From contig OX463842.1 of the NCBI GenBank assembly GCA_949825065.1, positions 1,185,501 through 1,249,500 of the forward strand: DNA of 64,000 nucleotides, written 5' to 3'. This document shows, one piece after another, positions 21,986-34,203 of the stretch. Origin of the DNA: Odontocerum albicorne (lineage: Eukaryota > Arthropoda > Insecta > Trichoptera > Odontoceridae). The notes below the pieces were generated by a model, which worked only from the letters and a program-made list of their open reading frames with translations, had not been told where the DNA came from and ran no database searches. Numbering within the stretch: the stretch's first letter is position 1; every line of letters starts with the position of its first letter. The position numbers and the translations under genes are program-made.

Positions 21986-22615
21986 ACACTTCACTCAAGA
22001 TATACCCAGAACGTTACATTTAGACATGAAATTTGACGGGTGAAAAGGAAAAAATACTAAACTTAAGATATATCCAGAACCATACATTTAGACATGAAAT
22101 TTGAACGGTGAAAAGGAAAAAAACACTAAACTCAAGATACTATATATCCAGAACATTACATTTAGACATGAAATTTGAAGGGGGAAAAGGAAAAAACACT
22201 ACAATCAAGATATAACCAAAACATTACATTTAGACATTAAATTTGAACGGTGTATAGGAAAAAAACACTTAACTCAAGATATATCCAGAACGTTACATTT
22301 AGACATGAAATTTGAAGGGTGAAAAGGAAAAAAACACTTTACTCAAGATATATCCAGAACATTATATTAAGACATGACATTTGAATGGTGAAAAGGAAAA
22401 CAAACACTACACTCAAGATATATCCGGAACATTACATTTAGACATGAAATTTGAACGGTGAAAAGGAAAAAAACACTAAACTCAAGATATATCCAGAACA
22501 TTACATTTAGACATGAAATTTGAACGGTGAAAAGGAAAAAAAACACTACACTCAAGATATATCCAGAACATTACATTTAGGCATGAAATTTGAACGGTGA
22601 AAAGGAAAATAACAC
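21986..22615. repeat. 66-72-bp minisatellite, nine copies
   Basis: The unit contains actcaagatatatccagaac, attacatttagacatgaaat and ttgaacggtgaaaaggaaaa. Spacing drifts from 66 to 72 bp because of variable A-runs and one tactat insertion. Confidence 0.93.
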
Positions 22616-24134
22616 GTATTGTTATTTGTCAATAAATAAAGGTATCAATGTTAAATCTAATAAAAAATAGTGGTTCGTCTCCAAGTTTCCTAGTAGTTTA
22701 TGAATTTAATTCCTATCATAGTTATAACAAATTAAATTCCCTTGTTAGAAACGTATTTGAGCACACATATTCCCCTGTATCTGAAATATGTAAAGTTCTC
22801 ACACCTTACATACTAACAGGTTGTTAAATAATCAAGAGAACTATTTTCATAAGAAAAAAAAATGCGTCAACATAATACTCCTGATTTCTATTATTCACTC
22901 CAAAGCACCCTTATTTTATATGTACATAATACAACTTAAAAACACAAAGAACACAAAAATTTTAATAAAAAAAGTGTTGACACTGAAAAAACCTTCAGAA
23001 TTAGTATTTGTAAAAATTAATTGATTGTTTAATTAACAGGTGGTATAATATTAATTTATGTCATAATATTAGTGCCTTTATATTACATTTTAGTAACATA
23101 CACTCAAATCTATTGTAGTAACTAGAAATTTCTTTCAACTGCCCAAAAAAGTAAAAAAAGCCTCCGGAAAAAAAGGATGGAAATTTTCCTTAAGCCATCA
23201 TCGGGAATCGTATTAAATATAAACTTCCAGCCTAGAAGGTAAACGTAATCCGAGCCTGAACAATCGTTTATTCAATTTTCATTAAAAAAAAATTAACTGC
23301 GAAATAAATTTCTAATATAAAACAGGTGTTAATATTAAAGTTTGTTTTCACGTTTTCGTTGAATGCATTCTTGACCACTTTTACAACTTGACAATTGAGT
23401 TTTCCGCTTAGAATACATTGTTATTAGATTCCCGGGATTTTCCCGAGTCAAAATGCATTTCGCCTGCACCTTCCCTCCAGGCGGGGTGCAACACTTGAGT
23501 GCATTACAGGAAACCGTTAGCAGTTTTCTTAGTTCCGCTCGAGAACTTTTGCATGGAACAAACTTTTGCAAGTTAAACATGGTTTTGGTTAAATTTATTC
23601 ACTTTTTTAATTAACTTACACAAAACATTGCATTTATTACCTCTAACTTTACCGGATAAAAAGTTTAAACATGTAATCTGGCTAAAATTATGGTTAATAT
23701 GAAAATGTTTTAAGATTTTTTTAGAATATTCTATAGTAAAAATATATTTAATTGCATAGTATTAATTTAATTGATAATAAATTGGCCACAAAAAACAACA
23801 TTATTTAAACGGTAGACGTGTAATAAAGAATTTATGGGGGTATATACACATAATAAATTATGATGCGGCTGGAATTGGAGTGATAACGTGAAATCGTGAG
23901 TTTGTGTGAGAACTTGAATGCAAAGTGTGAATATTGAATAAAAAGCAATAAGGAAAGATATATGACAATTCTTCTTGAGGAATGAAGGCACTTCATCACA
24001 GATCCTGCCTCACAGATCCACAAAATGGAGGGTGTACGCACTTTTAAGTTCATCTACCCATTTAAACTATTTTAATTAAAGTAAATATTGTTTTGTTGGT
24101 TAAAAAAAATATAAGGTAGATTCTTCTTCTTCTT
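22616..24134. other. Unassigned interval
   Basis: A small GC-richer patch at 23440-23560 lies in a minus-strand open frame (23335-23580) that I do not recognise. Otherwise AT-rich with no structure. Confidence 0.4.
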
Positions 24135-24600
24135 CTAAGTGCCCTGTCGGGTCCCCCCAACGTTGGCGATCACTTCGGCGAATCCGTCTCGGTCCTGAGC
24201 CGCCCGGAACAGTTCCTCTGCACTCCGGATGCCGGTCCACTCCCTCACATTCCGCAGCCAGGACATCTGTCTTGTTCCTCGCCATAGTGAATTGCCTGGG
24301 AAAAGATAATCAGAGTGGTTTCCCGTTGCCTTCTCTGATGGGTTTTTCTGTAGGGGTCACCTTCCCTTAGCTGGGGGGATCCGGTTTTGTAGCGCCGGAG
24401 ACTCGCCATTCGCCCATTCATTATCTGCTATGACACTGATGTTAATGTCAGTGGCCACATTGCCCAGGGTTCGCGGAGCCAAAAGACCACTCGAGGACGC
24501 TAATGAATTGGACTTGGTAGTAGTGTTGCTGGTGGTATTGCAACATGGCGCATTACGATATTTTGTAGAGGTACACTTTCCAGCAAAGTATACTCCATCG
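24135..24600 (-). mobile_element. Internally deleted RTE-like LINE (5' region fused to the RT C terminus)
   Basis: Right part (24285-24600, minus reading) resembles a LINE 5' region, with aaggcaacgggaaaccactc and gggaaggtgacccctacag. It runs directly into the final codons of an RTE-like RT (24135-24281): S-W-L-R-N-V-R-E-W-T-G, E-E-L-F-R-A-A-Q-D-R-D, A-N-V-G-G-T-R-Q-G-T, stop, then an (AAG)n tail. The endonuclease and RT core are missing. Either a large internal deletion or a short nonautonomous derivative that keeps both ends. Confidence 0.6.
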
Positions 24601-24646
24601 TAGCCCTATTACCCATTAGAACCCCAAACCACAAATAATTTAACTT

Positions 24647-24860
24647 ATTTAGTCTACCAGATAAGTAATTATATGCCCAAATCTTAGTCTACTAGATAAG
24701 TAATTATATGCCCAAATCTTAGTCTACTAGATAAGAAATTATATGCCCAAATCTTAGTCTACCAGATAAGTAATTATATGCCCAAATCTTAGTCTACCAG
24801 ATAAGTAATTATATGCCCAAATCTTAGTCTACCAGATAAGTAATTATATGCCCAAATCTT
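24647..24860. repeat. 35-bp minisatellite, six copies
   Basis: Unit tagtctaccagataagtaat plus tatatgcccaaatct, with ataag at 24661, 24696, 24731, 24766, 24801 and 24836. Only single-base differences between units. Confidence 0.95.
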
Positions 24861-24874
24861 GAAAAGACGTGTAA

Positions 24875-25500
24875 GGATCATTACTATTGTACATACAATT
24901 ATACATACCATCACATCGTTTCCCTCTTGGGATTGCCAGAGAGCAGAGAGCACCAGACTTTCCTGTCGTGGCACACGTCTTCCCCCTCTTTCTTATGTCT
25001 GCGATTTCTCTGACTTTTAATATTTCCTTCTATTCAACTATAATTCCCTTCTGCAACCAAACTCATATTCACTTTATAAATATTTTGTAAGTATTTCTTC
25101 CTTCATTCATTCTAAATGTTCAAACACTTTCATAGAGACTACATAGAGAGTGCTCAAACACTACATAGAGAGTGTTACTCTTTATCTAATTTTTAGATCA
25201 GCCTTAAATTTAAATTCATCCCTAACCACTTCACTTCGTATTTCGTCATATATTGTCAACTTATAAGTTTTTCTTAGAGCACCTATTTCTGCAACATTTT
25301 ACCACTTCCGCGTTTGTCTACTATACATAAAATATGGTTTTAAAATAATCTTATCAAATTTTGAAAATGTCCAGTTAGACTATGTATATTATAACTTATT
25401 CCCCATTGACTATTTTTTCAATCACTGTAGGCTGTTTAATATATCTTGTTACTCTTCTATTATCTGAGAAAATAGCTCCTCAATAGCAGAATTCCTCAAC
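24875..25500 (-). pseudogene. LINE 'HVERM' family remnant
   Basis: Left end accatcacatcgtttccctc is the family 3' end. Then follow cacgtcttccccctctttct, ctctgacttttaatatttcc, and to the right cttcacttcgtatttcgtca and tgttactcttctattatctg, all in the order of the copy at 40295 (minus). A 22-bp tandem duplication lies at 25130-25172. The frame is destroyed. Confidence 0.6.
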
Positions 25501-26970
25501 TTTCCGTTATCTTTTTTGGCTTACTCATATATCGTATATAATTTTCATTCTTATATAATCCCGGTCATTAATATTAAATACAAAATCAAGATAAACAGTA
25601 CGGAGACAGGACGGGGTACAACAGATAAATTATCTGTAATAGAAGAGGTTTATTCATATCGTCAAATTCTTCAGCAGTATGAGATCAAAACAAATGTACA
25701 TCTCATACTATTTGACGGGGAAAGTTGTGTATGGTTTCAGATGAGTTTCGTATTGCGATAGGGATGCCCACTTTCTCTGATATAGTTAAAACTGTATTCA
25801 GTGAAGAAAAGCTTACAGAATTCCAAAGTCAATGATTAAAACTTGTTCTACTCGACATTAAACAAAAAAAAATACAAAAGTAAAGCTTTACGTAAATAAA
25901 CTTTTGAAGCGCACAATTGCTTATATTTTTAGTAAAGCTTTGCTGAATGTTAGAATTCTAGCGAAACCATTCGCATATAAAACGTACTTACCTTCAAAAG
26001 CACATATAATACGTATATTCGCAGAACAGGTTATTTTTCATGTTTCATCCTAAGATTGCGCTACGTTAACCCATTACACGCCGGAGGAAGATGCCAGGAT
26101 ATTTATGGGTTATGTGAGCGTGGGATATATTTTTATTCTGGCCGGGGCAGGGGTATTAATCAGCACAATGATGAATAATTGAGCTGGCTTAAAAGGCACC
26201 CCCTTATACTTAATACATATAGTCCATACCCGCTCTATGTATAGGGGGGTGCGGGGCATGGGGCACGTAATGATACGCCTATTGTTTCCTAATTGAGATT
26301 TACAGCACTCGTAAGGAGAATACTTGGGGAAATCTACTTACCTAATAAGGAGAACGCTTTTATTGATCAATTTATATTCCCAATCTTAATTGTGAGTGCC
26401 CGAGGATGTATGGAAAGGCGGGATGAGAGCGGATAGTGGAGGGGGGGGATGAGCTCTTACAGGACCATCAAATGTTTTTCATCTTAGCCTTTGTGCCGAG
26501 ACAAATTACATAAAATCTGTAATCACAACATTATTACTGTATTCAAGAGCTTTTCCTCAGATTTTTTTGAACTTGAGACAACAATAATTTTTGTTTTAAG
26601 ATAGTGTTAGTTTTTGTTAAACATTTATTGTTATACGGAAACTTATTTGAAATACTATACTAGGAAAATTATTACGATTCCTAAAAACAAAAGTGCTTGG
26701 TTGTTGGAAATTAAAAGACACTTTCACGAAAGTTATAACTCGTTAAGTTATGAATTAGAAAGCATATTTTCTTCTTAAAAACATTTATGAAAATAATTTC
26801 AAGTAAAATAAAAATTAAGGTTTTTTAGTTTCTTTAAAATTTTATATGTTGATAATATTTATTTATCAATAAACTGTTCAACATACTTTCTAAAAATATT
26901 TAAAAAAATGAGAGTGCATCATACATTACAGACAGTTTAAAAAATATACATATATTTTAAAATAATTATA
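25501..26970. other. Unassigned interval with GC-rich block
   Basis: 26060-26300 and 26400-26460 are G-rich (ggggggtgcggggcatgggg) without recognised function. The rest is AT-rich. The open frame at 25516-25761 has no recognised motif. Confidence 0.4.
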
Positions 26971-27513
26971 CTCAAAAAAATGTAGCATGGTCGCTGTGAC
27001 GTTTGAAATGTCATGTCTCAAAGGGATGGGGTAAAATCGTTTTTTTATAAATCGAAATATTGTTTTTCTCTAAACTGACATTTTAGTTCCTAATTTTCAT
27101 TATACTGACTTTCAAATGGAATGTATGATTTGTATATATTTTTAAATAAGCCAAGATCCACTATGAATTAATACTTATTACGAACATTTAATTTTAAGTA
27201 AAAAAAATGAAAATCCAATTATTGTATACCCCCATCCCTAGCCAATGCAGACTTACGTAGCGACTTGACAAACGTCGCCAAATTTTATTTGATTTTAACG
27301 AACTGACATATTTTTGCTAATTTGTAACAAAGTGTATTAATTTGTCATTATTGTTAGTTTTATGTAATGTATTTACCTAAATAACTTGCTATTTGTTAGA
27401 ATCGAGGGTTATATTAAAGTCGATAAAATAATTTAAATTACTGAACGTTGTTACAAGGTTGAATCGTGGCAAATTTGTGAAACGTCACAGGGACCATGCC
27501 ACATTTTCTTTAG
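26971..27513. mobile_element. TA-flanked MITE with 34-bp inverted repeats
   Basis: The left end CTCAAAAAAATGTAGCATGG and the complement of the right end CTAAAGAAAATGTGGCATGG align, and both continue TC-CTGTGACGTTT. A TA flanks each end (26969-26970 and 27514-27515). An inner inverted pair (aagggatggggt, cccccatccct) adds symmetry. It is 543 bp with no transposase. TA duplication suggests the Tc1/mariner superfamily (inferred). Confidence 0.85.
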
Positions 27514-27968
27514 TACACTTAAAAAAATAAATGCAAATAAACAAGAGTACATAAGCGTGTATAACTATATAAGTCACCGACACAATACACGACCGTACAA
27601 AGGTGAAAAGCCAAACCGTGTAAATTAAAAAGGTAAATTTAAAAAATACACAAATGTTCAAATGTACACTATTCTACCAAATGCTCCAAAAGTAAAACGC
27701 GCTGGTATTTTTTAAAATCACAATGGGTACATATATTTAAATTTTTATTAAAATGCTAGAAGAGATAGTCTTTATACAAAATTCTAATTACTAAGCGTTA
27801 ATAAGGCTTCCACATTATCATTAGACAATTTTGCTCCATCCATGTCTATACTCAATAATTCGGAAAACATAATAATAAGGTTTGTACTTTTGTATCCCTT
27901 ATTTAAATAGTTCAACGCATCTGCGTACTCGTATATGCTATCCTTACACATATCTAGTTCTTCTTCTG
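27514..27968. other. Unassigned interval
   Basis: AT-rich, no feature recognised. Confidence 0.5.
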
Positions 27969-28755
27969 GGTTACAATCCTAGGATTGGTCTGCACCAAGC
28001 ACTCGATCCCTCCACTCATATCTGTCATCCGCCAGTCTCTTCATCTCCTGGTAGCTGCCACAGCGCACATCCCGGATCACCCGGTCCATGTAGCTTTATC
28101 TAGGGCGGCCTCTATGGTTATTGCCCTCAATAATTCCCTCGACGATAGTAAGGAGCAGGTCTGGGTGCCTGATGTTATGACCTATCCAACTGGATCGTTA
28201 TTGGGCCACTCTATTTAGGAGTTGCCTCGTTTCTCCAACCCCGCTCAATACCTCGTCGTTTCGGATGTGATCTGACCAATGGACCCTGACCATGCGCTTG
28301 TAGCATCACATCTCAAAGGCAGCCAGACGCCCGAACTCGCTCTAGCTGATGGTCAACGTTTCGCAGGCATAAAGCAGCACACTCCAGACAAGAGTTTTCA
28401 CTAAATTCTTTCTTGTATTGATATCAATGTTAGGAGATTCAAATTTCTTGGATTTGTTGTTAAAAACAACTCTTGTCTGTTGGACCCTACTTATTATTTC
28501 TGCCTTTGATCGGCCTTCTTGGGTTACTATGCTACCTAAGTAAACAAATTCCTTCACTTGCTCAACACTGAAGCCACCCAGAACAACACTCGCGGTCACC
28601 TCCTCTCTTCCAGCAACCATACATTTTGTTTTGTCTTTGTTTATTTTCATATTGTAATTTGATGACAAAACATTTTCCATCTTTCTTAAGGCCTCGTTCA
28701 ATTCCTGTTCCGTCTACGCAAGCAGTGCAATATCGTCTCTCGTAGCCAAAATAAT
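27969..28755 (-). pseudogene. RTE-like LINE reverse transcriptase, palm end through C terminus
   Basis: Minus-strand order: L-A-T-R-D-D-I-A-L-L-A (the DDI.LLA block just after the catalytic aspartates), stop, E-Q-E-L-N-E-A-L-R-K-M, K-I-N-K-D-K-T-K-C-M-V, V-K-E-F-V-Y-L-G-S-I-V-T, R-K-N-L-V-K-T-L-V-W-S-V-L-L-Y-A-C-E-T. It then continues in shifted frames through S-D-H-I-R-N-D-E-V-L, S-W-I-G-H-N-I-R-H-P-D, I-V-E-G-I-I-E-G and R-G-R-P-R. The longest RT remnant in the window, killed by several stops and frameshifts. A GAA-rich 3' end lies near 27960-27968. Confidence 0.9.
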
Positions 28756-29769
28756 TCTCAAACAATGCGGATGATGTGTCCAATAAATATGTACATAGAC
28801 TCGTCGATAAGTTATTGTTGCCAAGAGCTTGTTGAATACATACATAAATAAGACTTGGCATACATTTTAACAAAATCATTAAACATGTTTTGAAGAGACA
28901 CGATATTTTGAATTGAAACACTTCACGCATGCATCTGGTTTTATTCGGGAATTTCCCACATCTCATTATTTTCGAGCGCTTTAAAACGTATAAACAATTT
29001 CTTTCCGTTTGAAATGGATATTATTCATACGCTTTCAAAATGTAACGTTAAGTTCAGCTTGAAAACAATGCAATAGAGTAAACAAGTATAAGTCGTTTGG
29101 TATAATAATTTATGGAATTGATATACGAAATCAAAATGATTTCGAATTCAATTTAGTTAGCTTACAAGATGACAAGAATTTTGAAGACACTGCAGCCCCC
29201 ATTTTCAAGTTGATGGCAGAACAATATTAACAAATATGATTTTATTTTTGTTAAAAGATTTTATAGCATCACTATAAAATTGAATGCGGCAAACTTGATA
29301 TATTCATAAAAAATGTACATTTTTGTTCTTTGCTGAAATAAATTTATTACTATTTTAATAATGTACACAAAATGATAAAAGAACTAAAGCTTTAGGTTCG
29401 AATCTCCTTTTGTGAATCAGTCAGGTAAAATTATTACCACAAACAGCAAATTTGAAACTTTAGAAAGATGTTGATATTAAAGTTTTTTCATAAACAAATT
29501 AGAGTTGAAACTTTGTTTTAAACTTGAGTAATTAATGTTGGCAAAGTACGAATCGTTACTGCAATTTAACTTTCCTTTCAGGTTAAATGCTTTTCCTTTA
29601 ATAACAACCAATGAGAATAAGGTTTGCAAACTTACATTAGAAAAGCTCTTATAAAAATAGGTCTAAAAATATACTAAAAACGCAAATTTTTTTCCAACAC
29701 TTTTTAACTATTAATTGATTTAAGTTCATCTTTACTTTTTTTTTCTTTATTTATAATCAACATTACTTT
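28756..29769. other. AT-rich interval, no feature recognised
   Basis: A lone B-box-like aggttcgaatctcc near 29394 has no partner. Confidence 0.45.
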
Positions 29770-29930
29770 CCATGACCTTCGTAGACTAGCAGACTAAACA
29801 CTTGTCTTTCAGCTTCTTAAAAGGTTCCAGTGATGGCTTGTTTAAGATCTTTCTGGTTGTCTGGAAGAGATTGCCGCACGCCAATAAACCTTGAAGGTTG
29901 TATTGTAGACAACAAAATTGAAGTACAATA
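29770..29930 (+). mobile_element. tRNA-derived SINE, degraded
   Basis: Degenerate head tgaccttcgtagactagcag and cacttgtctttcagcttctt, then tail tttctggttgtctggaagag, attgccgcacgccaataaac and ttgtattgtagacaacaaaa. Same family as 8422. Confidence 0.7.
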
Positions 29931-29981
29931 TTTAGGTACTTTGGCAGAATGTTTGTAATGGGACGTGTTGATGATTTTGAT

Positions 29982-30402
29982 TGTTTGGTATTTAAATAAA
30001 ATACGTCAATTAGCAATGCGGAAAGAGAGAGTGAATGAATAATTTATTTATCGGTAAGTGGATATTTATACATTTCAGAATGGGCGCGGGAGTGCGCCCG
30101 CGATATATTTTTATCTCGCTTCTGTGCGTGCCGAAATGGTCGATTGCAGTATTGCAGACATCGCAAACAATATTGTGGGTAAACAATTTGTTTGCGGAAA
30201 CGGCGAGACAGCGTGATGCGTTCTCTTTCTACTGTGGAATGCATCGTAAATAGTATTTGTGGGTAAACAATTTGTTTACGGGACTGGCGCGATGTCCGGC
30301 CGCGTCAATGTTTTGGTATGCGACCTTTGGACATATCCAAAGGTCGTTTCGTCGGTCGTTGACCGTATGTGTTGACAATATTCAGCGACGACCGTTCCCA
30401 CA
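29982..30402 (+). mobile_element. Possible solo LTR, copy 2, with internal duplication
   Basis: Starts TGTTTGGTATTTAAATAAAA and ends GTTCCCACA. Contains gcaatgcggaaagagagagt, gggcgcgggagtgcgcccgc, and two copies of gtgggtaaacaatttgttt (about 30176 and 30261). No internal domain. The short plus-strand frames overlap the element and are not genes. Confidence 0.5.
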
Positions 30403-30434
30403 GTACTTTAAACTATTATTTATCAACATCAAGA

Positions 30435-30628
30435 TGACGATTTCCATTGCCTTGTTGGTAAGACGTCTGCCTGTCTTCCAGCCCGAAGATTGCGAAGCTG
30501 AAACAGAGATTAAAAAAAAATCAGTTTGGTTTTCCCTTAAGGTTTTTAAACATCTTTCTGGTTGACTGGAAGAGATTTTCACATGATAATACGTCCTCTA
30601 AGTTGTACTGTATACAACAAATAAGTAT
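30435..30628 (+). mobile_element. tRNA-derived SINE
   Basis: Head tttccattgccttgttggta and agacgtctgcctgtcttcca; B box degenerate (gattgcgaagctg). Body aatcagtttggttttccctt, tail tctggttgactggaagagat and agttgtactgtatacaacaa. Confidence 0.75.
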
Positions 30629-30892
30629 TTTTTTCAACTTGTGATTTTTTTAGCTTTTATACTGATTTTTTCGTACTGATACTTTTTACATGATTTTTTA
30701 TATTGCTCTACACATGTTTTTTTTAATAACCTACCTTAGAACATTGATTTGTATATTTCATAAAAAAAAAACCTCCAAGACTTCTAAATTGAATGCATCT
30801 TCGAATTTATATCGTTTTCAATACAGCTGATTGTCGAACAACTTCATGATTTTTTTGTGGTAAGAATACTATTGGACCATAGCGTGGTTGTT

Positions 30893-31380
30893 ATTGCGAC
30901 AGGATTTTGAGTACTTGGGTTTTCAGGATGAATGACGTGTGGAAAGGATTTGTGTGTGTTCTTTTTGTTGCTTTATATTTGTACTTCTTAATACTTTTGT
31001 TTTTATTTTTATGATTGTGTGCGGTATATTATGGGATAAACATTTTTCATCTTTCTGGAGCGATGATGTGTGAGGAGTTTGATTTCGCATGATGTTTTCA
31101 GTTGTAATTGAGTGTCACTGTTTTGAAGTTGATGAGAATGTGCAACGGGGTTTTGTTTTTGTGTTATCAAAAATCGGAAAAAAATATCGATTTATTTTTT
31201 AATACTAAATATCTTCAGTTAGATACAGGCAAAAGCCTAGTTTACTGGGGGTACGACAAATGAAAGGCAACAAACCCAGATCCATTAAAATTGTATGTCC
31301 AAATTAAATTACCTGTTGTTTTTCGCAAATTATGTACATTTCTTGTCATGTGTAATAATAAATAAATAAATAAAATAAAT
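30893..31380 (+). mobile_element. Retroposon of unknown type ('TCATGTGTAATAAT' family), copy 2
   Basis: Starts attgcgacaggattttgagt, the same first bases as the copy at 60662. Shares tttatgattgtgtgcggtat, gcgatgatgtgtgaggagtt and gatacaggcaaaagcctagt. Ends ttgtcatgtgtaataataaa followed by (TAAA)n. No protein frame. The full-length copies share the same 5' start while the one at 33745 retains only the 3' end, as for target-primed retroposons. Confidence 0.75.
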
Positions 31381-32430
31381 TGATCCCTCGTATTTTTATT
31401 TGACCACTATTGCCTCTTTAGTTCCTTTGTCAATAAACGGGCATATTTTTTTTTTATAAAATATAAATTTTCTATCCTTCTCTCACTATATCTAATAATC
31501 GAAGGGATTATTTTGCCTTTTCATAATTTAATACACAAGAAATTTTGCAAATCATAACAATAATTATTATGGTCATCAAAATTTGAACTATTTAACAAAA
31601 AATACTTTGCAAACTACGACATATCTGTTTAAAAAAAAAACATTCTGACCATGTTGACAGAAAACAAATTATTGAAATTTCCATACACGTTGAAACTAGA
31701 CTTGACACTTGTCTAAATTTAGAAATTCCAAGAAAAAGAATAACGTCTGACTTTTAGTAGCTTTATTCAAATTTTGAACCATAAAACAAGCATTCCATTC
31801 GCGGAATTTGCGCCATTAAAAGTCAATCAGTATATTGTGTCGTATGTACGAGTATGTATTGCATTTGAAACGAACATTATTATTCATCTTGGGTTTTTTT
31901 TATTTCTTAGAACTCAAGACTAAAATTCGATACTTATAAATATTTGTCCGATTGAAAAAATAAAAGTGACATTGAATCGAAAACTAATGGGAAATGCTAT
32001 TAAATGTTGAAACCAAAGGGCAGTAGCCCTTGGTCTGGTTATACACCCCTTGACAATAATTCTACGTATATATTTTGTTGAATACGTATTGCACATTCAT
32101 CCACAAAGAAGCTTTTGACTGTGTGAATGTGTGCGAGTTTAAAACATCAAATGTCCTCGCGGCCGGTCTCACATTTGATTGGTGGGTGTGTATCTTGCCT
32201 GAAAGGGTGGTAAAGTATGAGCTGAAACCTTTTGCTAGCTTCTCTTAAATGTATTTTCTTTCCATAGACTTAAAATATGTGTGTTATTTCAGGACTCGTA
32301 CTTATATTTATTTCTATGTATCAATATTGAGTTCAGGAGAGTTCTTCGTCTACCATTTTCTTGATCGAAGATCTCTACTGAAAGACTGGTTATTCCAGTT
32401 TATCTTTTAAGTATTTTCCCCATAAATCGT
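31381..32430. other. Unassigned interval
   Basis: AT-rich. A GC-richer patch near 32140-32220 (atgtcctcgcggccggtctc) has no recognised function. Confidence 0.45.
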
Positions 32431-32844
32431 ATTTTGAGACAATATTTGGATTAAAGTGATAAGAGATAGATGTGCACTTCCAACTGATGTGTTCAATGAG
32501 ATGAACAAGAGCATTTTGAATTGGTTTAGGCATGTGCAACATATGAATGAAGAAAGACTGACGAAAAAAAAAAATAATGCAAATATGATTAGAAAACATG
32601 TAAAAAAACATCAACGAAGGTATGGTTAAATAAAATTAATGATATTTAAAAATAAGGGAACGTACAAAATCTAAGAAATCGTACAAGTTGTGTCTGAGGG
32701 TGTATGTATGTAGATGAGGCTACGGATGTGTGTTTGGATAGGAAAGTTTGGCGATCTGTCCTCTATGCCTACTTCAAATGGGAAATGGCGTGATTCTCGA
32801 AAGATTTTTAGGAGCTATGTCCTTAAGGGAGAGATGATGATGAT
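32431..32844 (+). pseudogene. LINE 'HVERM' family remnant
   Basis: Landmarks: gtgttcaatgagatgaacaa, tggtttaggcatgtgcaaca (the R/W-F-G/R-H-V block), gaatgaagaaagactgacga, gtatggttaaataaaattaa, then gtttggcgatctgtcctcta and gggaaatggcgtgattctcg. Ends gagatgatgatgattt. Frame broken by an A-run and stops. Confidence 0.65.
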
Positions 32845-32845
32845 T

Positions 32846-33188
32846 TGTTGATAAATAAAACTCGTTTTAGATCGCAATGCGGAAAGAGAGAGATTTATTT
32901 GGTAGACGTAGGTATTTATATCATTCTTGAATGTGTGCGGGAATGCGCTCGCAATATGCCGCCGTCTCGTTTCTGCATTCGCAAAACGATTAATGTTGTA
33001 TGTAGGTATTATTCAAATACGGAACTGGCGCGACAGTTGTGGTGCCTTCTTGCTCTGGCATGGAATGCGCTCCACGCCCGGCAATGAGTTGAATGACCGG
33101 CGTGTGGACTTTGTACTTGTTTGTTTTGAATTGTCAAGGAATGCAAAGGTCGGATCGTCGGTCATTGACCGAGTGTGCGACCGCCACA
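32846..33188 (+). mobile_element. Probable solo LTR, copy 3
   Basis: 343 bp, starts TGTTGATAAATAAAACTCG and ends ACCGCCACA. Flanked by GATT on both sides (32842-32845 and 33189-33192), a 4-bp target duplication of the size made by some LTR retrotransposons. Inserted at the very end of the LINE remnant on its left. Contains gatcgcaatgcggaaagaga as in the other two copies. Confidence 0.6.
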
Positions 33189-33744
33189 GATTTATTATAT
33201 TATACTTTAGAAAGATTTGATACCCTTTTTCTAAGTCTCATATTATTGATTAAATTCTATTCTTTTTTTTCTTTCCGTATTGTACAAAATATTTGTATTA
33301 TCATACTTTGAAATTGACATGTGCAATTTTTATTCAAGATGTTGAGATATGCAGTTTTTATTCAAGATTCGTTACCTTTTGTTTTATATTTTTCCCGTGA
33401 AAAGTAAAGAATACTTAATGGCCATTAATTTTGTCAGTAAAAATATAAAAAAAGGGTTATTTCATTGTTAATGCATTTAAGTGCCGCAGTAAGGAGTTTT
33501 GCCGTTTAAGATTTTTCACAAATCTCTGCTTCCGATTTCTTCCAGCTGTTTAAATGTCATGAAACTATCCCAGCTACATTATTTAATACTCTTTCTAGTA
33601 GTTCTATATCAATATTCAAGTCTTCTCTTTTTGCAGCTCTGTTTTTTGCACTCTTTTCCCTTTGTAGTTCGTTTTCCTTCACTAAAAAAAATCAGGTTCT
33701 TTCTGCCTATGCCAAAACCGAATCGGCATAATTTTTTTCTTTAT
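33189..33744. other. Unassigned interval
   Basis: AT-rich, no feature recognised. Confidence 0.5.
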
Positions 33745-33885
33745 TTTACACATGACAAGAAATATACATAATTTGCGAAAAAACAACAGGTAATTTAATT
33801 AGTTTGTTGCCTTTTGTTTGTCGTGTCCCCAGTAAACTAGACTTTTGCCTGTATCTTACTAAGGACGTAATGGTGTATTTAGTAA
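33745..33885 (-). mobile_element. Retroposon ('TCATGTGTAATAAT' family), 3' end only
   Basis: Minus orientation: ttattttacacatgacaaga, aacaacaggtaatttaatta, gccttttgtttgtcgtgtcc, cagtaaactagacttttgcc. The 5' part is missing, consistent with 5' truncation. Confidence 0.7.
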
Positions 33886-33899
33886 TATTTTTTACATGT

Positions 33900-34203
33900 C
33901 AATAATAATGGGTTCGTATGCCGAGTTGAGCGCCCTTGAGTAGTCTGTTTTCTAAACAGCGCTATATAAATTGTCCTTTATACATTATTATTAACGATTA
34001 GTTTTAGAGCTGTTCCTTGATAGTCATAATGTGACTTAAAAGAAGAATTATTTTTTCTAGTGCAGATTGTATATTGTAAAAATAATCATTTTTGTCACGT
34101 CTCGCCCTTTTTTTGTAACAAACGGGTAATTTATATAGAGCTGTTTAGAGAGCAAACTCTCATCAAGGGCGCTCCAACTCGGGACTTGAACACATCATTA
34201 TTG
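33900..34203. mobile_element. Fold-back MITE with about 75-bp arms
   Basis: Left arm caataataatgggttcgtat, gccgagttgagcgcccttga, aaacagcgctatataaattg. The complement of the right arm reads caataatgatgtgttcaagt, cccgagttggagcgcccttg, aaacagctctatataaatta. A fragment of the same family (gccccgagttggagcgctat) lies at about 48230. No coding capacity. Confidence 0.8.
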
